Below the pieces are notes generated by a model that worked only from the letters and a program-made list of their open reading frames with translations, was not told the origin of the DNA and did not search any database. Shown here piece by piece: positions 35,089 through 41,210 of a DNA stretch of 45,623 nt (position 1 is the stretch's first letter; each line of letters begins with the position of its first letter). The translations under genes were made by a program, and so were the position numbers. Source of the DNA: Archaeoglobaceae archaeon (GTDB lineage Archaea > Halobacteriota > Archaeoglobi > Archaeoglobales > Archaeoglobaceae); assembly GCA_030153385.1 (NCBI GenBank), contig JASKJN010000005.1, forward strand, positions 1 to 45,623. Direction: 5' to 3'.

Positions 35089-37051
35089 AGTAGAGCTGTG
35101 GCTGAAAAACGGCAAGAAGGTTAAAAGGAATACTGTGAGGTGGGAAAACAGTTTCTATCTTTATCTACCAGATCCTTCGCTTCACTCCGAGATGATTTCA
35201 GCTTTAGAAAGCTTTTACAGGATAGAGGAGTGCGAGATCAAAACGATATACGGGAAGCTAAAAGGCTACAAAATTTACGCTGGCAGAGACGTTGCAGAAA
35301 AAGTGGAGAGGCAGGCAAAGGACTGCAAACTCTTCAATGTCGATGTAAGGCTCGAACAGAAGTTCATGGCAGAAAAGGGAATCTTTCCATGTTCAAAGCC
35401 ATTCGATATTAGATTCAGCTCAGAATTCGAGGTTCCATTGACTTCATTGAGCATTGAGTTAAAGGGGAACATCTTCGAGCAGAGAATTGAGGAAGTTTAC
35501 ATTGATGGGGAGAAAATTGTAGGAAAAGAGAGTGAGATCGTGGAAGAAATGCTCTCCAAAGTTGAATCTGCGGATCCGGATCTCATCTTATTCAGAAATG
35601 TGGATTTCTGGATGCACAGAATCGAAGAAGTTGTCAAGAGAATTGGGGCGCCAAATTCTTTCAGCAGAACAAGTAAATTCATAAAAATGCCCCAGAAGTC
35701 ATACTGGAGTTATGGAAGAGCTAAATTTAGGAGGGAGGCTTTAATACCCGAGGGAAGAATTCTGATCGATACGGAGAACTTCAACTACCGCGAGGGCGGT
35801 TTGAAGGGGGTTCTCTTGGCTTCGAGAATTTCCGCAATTTCAGCAAATCTGGCTTCCCGTCTGAGCCCAGGGACGCTGATATCTCTCTATGAAGTCTATG
35901 AAGCCTTGAAAATTGGAATTGCAGTCCCTTTCAGGAAGAGCGATGCAGAAAAGAGAAAAACGCTGGAAGAGCTTAGACAAGTCGACAAAGGCGGAATGAT
36001 TCTCCAGCCTTCTCCAGGGATTTACGAGGATGTTTGGCAGTTGGATTTCACGTCAATGTATCCCTCAATAATCGTTGGATATAATCTCTCGCCTGAAACA
36101 GTTAGAAGTGGCTCAGAAACCACTGGATTCCTTCCAAAAGTCTTAAAACCTCTGTTTGAGCTCAGAATAAGGACCAAGAGGTTGAAAAAGGAAAACAAAG
36201 AGTATTCGGGAATCGATTCGATGCTGAAGTGGATGCTCGTAACTTGTTTTGGCTACACAGGCTACAGGAATGCGAAGTTTAGCAGAATCGAGGTGCATGA
36301 GGAGATAAACAGGATCGGACGCGAGATATTTTTGAAAACAAAGGAGATCGCTGAAAACATGGGCTTCGAAGTCATTCATGGCATGGTTGACTGTGTGTGG
36401 CTTAAGGGGTATGAAATCGAGGAGCTCAGGAATAGGGTTGAGATCGAGACAGGACTTTTGACTGAAGTCGATAAGTTCAGCTGGATCGTCTTTCTGCCGA
36501 TGAAGGATGGAAGTGGGGCTTACAATCGCTATTATGGCAGGCTTTTTGATGGAAAAATGAAGCTAAGAGGTGTTTTTGCGAGGAGAAGGGATTGCCCCGA
36601 ATATGTCAAAAGGATGCAGTTAAAATGTTTCGATTTGCTCTCAAAAGCTGAAAAAGTTGAAGATTTAATCAAACTCGCTCCAAAGTTACGCATGATCTAC
36701 GAGGAGTTCGCAAAAAACATGGTAAATGCGGATCCCGAGGAACTCATAATAAAAAGGATTGTCAGCAGGAGTGAGCATGCTAAGGAGACTCTGGAAGCTT
36801 CAGCGGTGAGAGAATACAGAAGACTCGGCTTCGAAGTCTTACCTGGGATGGCTTTGGAGTTTGTGGTCGTTGACAGAAGAAAGAAGGTGGTTAAGGTAAG
36901 GAATTTCGACAGTTTCGACGTGAAATACTATCTGAGATTGCTCAGAAAAGCATGGGAAGAGATAGAGTTCGCAATTAAATGGACAACCAATGCGGGGGGC
37001 GGGATTCGAACCCGCGGACCCCTTCGGGACAGGGTCTTAAGAATTTCATAA
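35054..37051 (+). CDS. polB2: Degenerate family-B DNA polymerase (PolB2 type), C-terminus rewritten by insertion
   Basis: 665 residues, about 100 shorter than replicative PolB. Motif A is intact (LDFTSMYPSII near residue 332). Motif B keeps the lysine but reads LKWMLVTCFGYTGY instead of K-x3-NSxYG. Motif C reads HGMVDCVWL near 441, so the first aspartate of DTD is Met. The 3'-5' exonuclease motifs are also damaged: Exo I DIE is SIE, and the FD of Exo II is FW. Polymerase activity should be weak or absent. From about residue 646 the protein is encoded by the attachment repeat of the downstream element (AGGGIRTRGPLRDRVLRIS). Start ATG 35054 lies inside the previous gene behind a GAAGGCGATC site. 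Confidence 0.85.
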   Translation: MWILDCYSRGNRVELWLKNGKKVKRNTVRWENSFYLYLPDPSLHSEMISALESFYRIEECEIKTIYGKLKGYKIYAGRDVAEKVERQAKDCKLFNVDVRLEQKFMAEKGIFPCSKPFDIRFSSEFEVPLTSLSIELKGNIFEQRIEEVYIDGEKIVGKESEIVEEMLSKVESADPDLILFRNVDFWMHRIEEVVKRIGAPNSFSRTSKFIKMPQKSYWSYGRAKFRREALIPEGRILIDTENFNYREGGLKGVLLASRISAISANLASRLSPGTLISLYEVYEALKIGIAVPFRKSDAEKRKTLEELRQVDKGGMILQPSPGIYEDVWQLDFTSMYPSIIVGYNLSPETVRSGSETTGFLPKVLKPLFELRIRTKRLKKENKEYSGIDSMLKWMLVTCFGYTGYRNAKFSRIEVHEEINRIGREIFLKTKEIAENMGFEVIHGMVDCVWLKGYEIEELRNRVEIETGLLTEVDKFSWIVFLPMKDGSGAYNRYYGRLFDGKMKLRGVFARRRDCPEYVKRMQLKCFDLLSKAEKVEDLIKLAPKLRMIYEEFAKNMVNADPEELIIKRIVSRSEHAKETLEASAVREYRRLGFEVLPGMALEFVVVDRRKKVVKVRNFDSFDVKYYLRLLRKAWEEIEFAIKWTTNAGGGIRTRGPLRDRVLRIS

Positions 37052-37827
37052 AATACAGCGATATAAAGGAAAAATTTGCAAAATGGATTGAAAATAAGGT
37101 TTCAAAAGCGTATAAAAAACAGCTTTTGAATTATCTTGACAAATTTGTAAATAATAAAATTATAAAAAGCCAAGAAGATTTGATTGAAATCATTGAAAAC
37201 TCAACAAGCAGAAAGAACATAATACTTGCTTTAAGGAATTTGATCAATTACTGCGAACAATTTGAAATCATAAGCCAAGAAAAAGCTTTGAGATTGAAAA
37301 AGATCCTTAAATGCGTAAGATCAAGTACTGATGCTTACGTTCCAAGCGATGAAGAAGTTAAAAGAGCTCTTGAGAAAATTGACAGAGATGGATATAGAAT
37401 TGTCTTCAAGCTAATAGCTTTCAGCGGGCTAAGAGTATTGGAAGCTATAAAGATGCTGAGTGAATTCAGAAAAGGAAGGCTAATGATAAATGGAAATATT
37501 GCAAAGTATCCATTGTTTGACGATAGATCAACTAAAAGAGCTTACTTCGCTTACATGCCAAAAAATTTTGCAATGGAGCTCAAAAGAATTAAATTGACAA
37601 AGAACGGAGTTTGCAACTATTTCTACAGAAAGAAGTTCAATCCCAAATATCTCAGAAAATGGAACTACAATTTCTTGATATTGAATGGAGTTCCATAATC
37701 GGTAGCAGATTTTATTCAGGGAAGAGCTTCTTATACAATAGGAGCAATGCATTACTTAGCTAAAGTTAAGCAAGCAGATGAATGGTATTCAAAAGTTGTT
37801 GATAAGCTTGAGAAGTTGCTTGAATGA
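36979..37827 (+). pseudogene. int: SSV-type tyrosine integrase, nonsense codon before the catalytic tyrosine
   Basis: The frame begins at an ATG in the host flank and reads through attL (CGGRDSNPRTPSGQGLK), the usual signature of integrases whose attP lies in their 5' coding part. The core-binding region and catalytic domain follow: first Arg in FSGLRVLEAIKML, Lys in DDRSTKRAYFAY, second Arg in YLRKWNYNF. TAA at 37696-37698 replaces an expected Glu (GAA) in NGVP-x-SVADFIQGR. The frame then continues to 37827 with GRASYTIGAMHYL, which carries the catalytic tyrosine. The truncated 239-residue product could bind but not cut DNA. Confidence 0.88.
36990..37041 (+). repeat. attL: 52-bp copy of the tRNA-Leu 3' half
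   Basis: Perfect direct repeat of 40679-40730. It runs from one base beyond the discriminator position to the anticodon loop (CTTAAG) of tRNA-Leu(UAA) read antisense. It joins the end of polB2 to the integrase gene and is the left boundary of the element. Confidence 0.93.
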
Positions 37828-37987
37828 AGTTAAAAATGAAAACATACACTATTCTTGTATTTCTCAAAAAAGCAAGTTTTGTATATTCACATAACCAGCA
37901 ATCCGATAATTCGGATCTTTTGCAAATAAAGTCTAAGAAAGACTAAGAAAGAAAATATTAAAAAGTAGGGAGAAGTAGGAATGTAAG
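37828..37987 (+). promoter_or_regulatory. Upstream region of the restriction-modification operon with two inverted repeats
   Basis: ATCCGATAATTCGGAT (37901-37916) is a perfect 6+4+6 palindrome followed by CTTTT, able to act as an integrase terminator or an operator. AGTCTAAGAAAGACT (37930-37944) is a perfect 5+5+5 inverted repeat whose GACT/AGTC-type arms recall controller boxes of restriction systems. A TATA-like AAATATTAAAAA lies at 37953-37964, and GGGAGAAG precedes ATG 37988. No controller gene is visible. Confidence 0.45.
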
Positions 37988-39280
37988 ATGAAAAATTCTG
38001 AGCAATTAAAATTGTGGATCGAGGAAGCTGAAGATAAAATGGATATACCTAACTCAAGCAATCCAGCTATTAAAATTCCCATACTTTTCAGAAATACTGT
38101 TCCCGAAATACCTTCAACCACATACGCAACTTTTGCCATCTACAAGTATCCCGCAAAATTTATTCCTCAAGTTATAGCATATGTGCTGAAGAAGTACGCC
38201 AAACCTGGCATGAAGATATTCGATCCATTTGCAGGCTATGGAACTGTTGGAGTAGTATCAAGAGTTTACGGGTTCGAGTATGAATTATGGGACTTGAACC
38301 CAATAATAGATGTTATCCACAAAACAGCCATCATGAAATCCTCAACAGTAAATCTCATGGATTTAATGAAGGAGATAAGGAATTCCAAAGAAGAATTTAT
38401 CCCAAAATGGTCTAATCTATACTATTGGTTTCCAGAAGAGTTTATAGATACCATTTCAAAAGCATGGGGATTCGCTCATTCATTAGATGAGGAAACTAAA
38501 CATATTCTCCTAATTCCTTTACTCAAAGTAACAAAATACTTCTCATATGCTGATGAAAAAGTTCACAAATTGTATAAGTCCAAGTATTCAAGAAGAAAAA
38601 TTGAAGGGTTGCTTAAAACAGACTGGAAACAGCGATTTTATGATATGCTCGAAAAAGAAATACGAATTTTACTCAAAAAGATTTCAGAATACAACCGTCT
38701 AAAACCGAAAGAGGTTAACTATCGTATAAAATCAGGAGTAGATACCTTGGAAATGAGTTTGGATCAAGATGTAAATATTCTCATCACTTCCCCGCCGTAT
38801 TTACAGGCGCAGGAATATATAAGATCAACCAAGTTGGAATTGTTTTGGTTAGGCTATGATGAAGAATATATAAAAAGCTTGAGCAAAAAGGAGATCCCTT
38901 ATAGACCAGTTGAAGAAATTGAGATTTATTCCGAGAAATTTTATGAATTTAGAGATATGATAAAAGAAGAGCATCTGAGAACGTTGTATGATAGATATTT
39001 TTATGCTATACTAAAAGCTTTTAATTCACTATGTGAGAATGTTAAAGATTATATGTGCATCTTTGTTGGGCCAGCAAAAATTAGGTCGATGCAAATACCA
39101 ATAGATGATATAATTGCTGAACATTTGCGTGAATTTGGTTGGAAACATGAGATCACTTTTATCGATACTATTGTTTCAAGAGTTATGTTTGAATCCGAAG
39201 TTAATCCTGCGTCAGGAGTAAAAGACAGCAGAATAAAGACCGAGCACTTAGTGATCTTGAAAAAGGGGGTGAATGAATGA
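37988..39280 (+). CDS. Site-specific DNA methyltransferase
   Basis: 430 residues. The SAM-binding motif FDPFAGYGTVG (near residue 76) precedes the catalytic motif TSPPYLQAQEY (near 262). SPPY is typical of N4-cytosine (sometimes N6-adenine) methylases, and I-before-IV order places it with alpha/gamma-like enzymes. The long spacer between the motifs (about 180 residues, FSYADEKVHKLYKSKYSRRK) probably holds the target-recognition region. ATGA overlap (4 bp) with the following endonuclease gene marks a restriction-modification operon. The recognition sequence cannot be read. Confidence 0.85.
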   Translation: MKNSEQLKLWIEEAEDKMDIPNSSNPAIKIPILFRNTVPEIPSTTYATFAIYKYPAKFIPQVIAYVLKKYAKPGMKIFDPFAGYGTVGVVSRVYGFEYELWDLNPIIDVIHKTAIMKSSTVNLMDLMKEIRNSKEEFIPKWSNLYYWFPEEFIDTISKAWGFAHSLDEETKHILLIPLLKVTKYFSYADEKVHKLYKSKYSRRKIEGLLKTDWKQRFYDMLEKEIRILLKKISEYNRLKPKEVNYRIKSGVDTLEMSLDQDVNILITSPPYLQAQEYIRSTKLELFWLGYDEEYIKSLSKKEIPYRPVEEIEIYSEKFYEFRDMIKEEHLRTLYDRYFYAILKAFNSLCENVKDYMCIFVGPAKIRSMQIPIDDIIAEHLREFGWKHEITFIDTIVSRVMFESEVNPASGVKDSRIKTEHLVILKKGVNE

Positions 39281-40260
39281 ATAGAATTAGACTTTCAAGA
39301 GGTAATTTGAATAGTCCAAGCAACTTTAAAAAAGAATTAAACGACTATATCCTAACTCTTAGGAATGGGGTTTTGGAACAATATAACATAGACTTTGATG
39401 TCGAAGAAATGGGTGACTTGCTACTTTCGATTTGTCGAAGTAATGACTTCAATGTAGTCTCTAAAATAGGAAATGAAATGTATTTGAATGAAGCACAAGT
39501 TAAAAAATGGATAGATGAGAAATTGATACCAAATACCCTGGTATTAAAATTAGATGATGAAGATGTAATAAGATTGCTGATATTCTGCATTGAAATAACT
39601 TATCAGATGTTCAGTGGAGGTACGAGAGCCACAGTTACCCAAAAGGGGTTCAGAGAACGGAGGAGAACCTTTGAATCGATACTTGTGGATCAATTTGTAG
39701 GAAAGCTGGGCGAAATTTTTGTTAAAAAATTCCTTGAGACCAACTACAGGGTGGATGTCGAATTGGACTGGGAAATCTCCACACAAATTGAGAAATATAG
39801 AAATGATATCTTGAATGCGAAGAAAAAGGTCAGTATAAAAACTTCACCTACTTTATCAGGTGCATGGGCAGAAGCAGATATAGGATATGACTATGGAATT
39901 ATGGTTAAATGTTCCGTTCCAAAGCAGCCGATTTTGCAATTTTTTATTGAGGCATGCGGTTTTTCGAGATTGTTGGATTTTGCAGAGAGGAAAATTCCAA
40001 CAAATGATGAACTTTTTAGAAATTATCTTGGTAATATCAGAGATAGGATTAAAGAATACAGGTGTGGAGAGGTCCAAACATCATTGAAAGGGTTTATTTG
40101 CGGATATTTTAAAACCTCTGACTTTTCTCCAATAAAAGAGGGTAAGGAATTGCCATATTTGGGAAAAGTTAGAGAAGAACGATATTTAGTCCCAGTAAGT
40201 CAGCTTAAATGGACAAAAAATGATTGGGAGGAATTTCTAAAGGATATAGGACTTTTATAA
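39277..40260 (+). CDS. Putative type II restriction endonuclease
   Basis: 327 residues. Identity rests mainly on position behind the methylase. A PD-(D/E)xK-like core is plausible: GKLGEIFVKKFLE (helix with Glu), an Asp in RNDIL and the VSIKTSP strand with SxK instead of ExK, near residues 140-190. The N-terminal 130 and C-terminal 110 residues match nothing I recognise. It translates from the ATGA overlap with the methylase. Codon use is AT-rich as in the methylase. Confidence 0.7.
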   Translation: MNRIRLSRGNLNSPSNFKKELNDYILTLRNGVLEQYNIDFDVEEMGDLLLSICRSNDFNVVSKIGNEMYLNEAQVKKWIDEKLIPNTLVLKLDDEDVIRLLIFCIEITYQMFSGGTRATVTQKGFRERRRTFESILVDQFVGKLGEIFVKKFLETNYRVDVELDWEISTQIEKYRNDILNAKKKVSIKTSPTLSGAWAEADIGYDYGIMVKCSVPKQPILQFFIEACGFSRLLDFAERKIPTNDELFRNYLGNIRDRIKEYRCGEVQTSLKGFICGYFKTSDFSPIKEGKELPYLGKVREERYLVPVSQLKWTKNDWEEFLKDIGLL

Positions 40261-40340
40261 TTTCTGCTAATCTTTGGTTCAAGAGGTTTACCAAAGCTGT
40301 CAACTAGGTTACCATTCATGTATTATATCATTCTTTGCTG

Positions 40341-40680
40341 CTATATAACACCGATTCTCTCGAGCAATTTTTTAACATCTCTGACTTTGATAACTCTCTC
40401 CCGCAGTTCTGGAACCTTGGGGGGCTGAATTTCAGCCGAAAGACTGGGATTAACGGTTTTGATAAATCTCCTGACGCGGATAAGCTTATTTCTCACTGTC
40501 TTCGGCTCGTAATTTCGTTTTAATTCGTTATATAAATTATTATGCTCTTAACATTAATCTGGTAGCAACATAGCTCTAAAAATTCAGAGATATCCCGCTC
40601 GTAAGCCTTGATTTCCCCAATTGAGATATTCTTTAAGTGCAGTTTTTCGAGAAAATCCTTAAAAGCGCTCAAAATCGCAT
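40341..40680 (-). pseudogene. Second tyrosine integrase, frameshifted N-terminal fragment
   Basis: Read from the tRNA 3' end into the element on the minus strand. The first frame gives AFKDFLEKLHLKNISIGEIK and AYERDISEFLEL, a core-binding domain start, and ends at TAA 40520. A second frame, overlapping near 40523-40550, continues with YNELKRNYEPKTVRNKLIRV, RRFIKTVNPSLSAEIQPPKV and PELRERVIKVRDVKKLLERI. It stops at TAG 40341-40343, just where the catalytic domain should begin. All catalytic residues are missing. It differs in sequence and strand from the integrase at the left end. Confidence 0.7.
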
Positions 40681-40730
40681 GCGGGGGGCGGGATTCGAAC
40701 CCGCGGACCCCTTCGGGACAGGGTCTTAAG
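40679..40730 (+). repeat. attR: 52-bp repeat within tRNA-Leu(UAA)
   Basis: Perfect copy of 36990-37041, forming the 3' half of the intact tRNA gene, so the element restored the tRNA on insertion. Confidence 0.93.
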
Positions 40731-40762
40731 CCCTGCGCCTTTTCCACTCGGCAACCCCCGCA
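40680..40762 (-). tRNA. tRNA-Leu (TAA anticodon)
   Basis: Class II tRNA of 83 nt on the minus strand: acceptor GCGGGGG/CCCCCGC, anticodon stem CAGGG/CCCTG with loop CTTAAGA (anticodon TAA), long variable arm (TCCCGAAGGGG), T-arm GCGGG/CCCGC with TTCGAAT, discriminator A. No intron; CCA not encoded. A CTTAAATATT box lies about 28 bp upstream. Its 3' half is the attachment site of the adjacent element. Confidence 0.97.
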
Positions 40763-40895
40763 TAGGCTATTGAAATGACCACCAGAATATTTAAGGGTTT
40801 TCGCTATGCCCACTATTTCAGGCATGGATTGGTTTCGAGGACGTTCTCAAAAAGATATTTATACAACCAAGCAAAAGTTTACAATGGTGATTTGG

Positions 40896-41210
40896 ATGGG
40901 TGTTCATAGAATAACAAGCGAATCTGCAAGATTCTACGCAATGCGGGAAAAGATAGTCGGTTCTGCGATATCGATCCTTGGAGAAGCCAGTCTTAGAGTG
41001 GAGAGTTTAAGCAGAGAGCAATGCGAAAAACTCGGCGATTTGGCTTCAAAGCTTCTCCCCTACGCCCCCGGTTATGCGGGTAAAACGATGCCCATAATCG
41101 CAAGATTGTTCTGGAAGCTTGCGAATGTAAAGGAGAAGGATTTTCCGCTTGTAGAGATGGAGAAACTTGAAAAAGAAATCGAAGAGCTTAAAAAAGAGCT
41201 GGGTCTTTAA
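40896..41210 (+). CDS. Small conserved helical protein
   Basis: 104 residues, no family recognised. All helical (ARFYAMREKIVGSAISILGE; CEKLGDLASKLLPYAPGYAG), ending in a coiled coil of Lys/Glu heptads. ATG 40896 is chosen because GGTGAT lies four bases upstream and a GATATTTATAC box at 40851-40861 gives a short leader. Longer in-frame starts would run into the promoter. It is convergent with lhr (4-bp overlap). Confidence 0.68.
   Translation: MGVHRITSESARFYAMREKIVGSAISILGEASLRVESLSREQCEKLGDLASKLLPYAPGYAGKTMPIIARLFWKLANVKEKDFPLVEMEKLEKEIEELKKELGL

Larger units (their letters stand above)
36990..40730. mobile_element. Integrated element in tRNA-Leu(UAA) carrying a restriction-modification pair
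   Basis: About 3.7 kb between two perfect 52-bp direct repeats of the tRNA 3' half. It contains a nonsense-mutated SSV-type integrase at the left end, a methyltransferase and endonuclease in the middle, and the frameshifted start of a second integrase on the opposite strand at the right end. The interior is AT-richer and uses more AAA/ATA/AAT codons than the flanking genes. No replication or structural genes are seen, so it is a reduced, probably immobile remnant preserved by the restriction system. Confidence 0.88.

Noticed and set aside
37696-37698. Programmed readthrough or special amino acid at the integrase TAA
   Set aside because: Pyrrolysine uses TAG, no recoding signal was seen, and a simple GAA-to-TAA mutation in a mobile-element relic is the plainer explanation.
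40520-40825. A 101-codon minus-strand open frame running through tRNA-Leu
   Set aside because: Its first half is translated tRNA and promoter; only the part after the tRNA resembles protein (integrase fragment), so it is not a gene as a whole.
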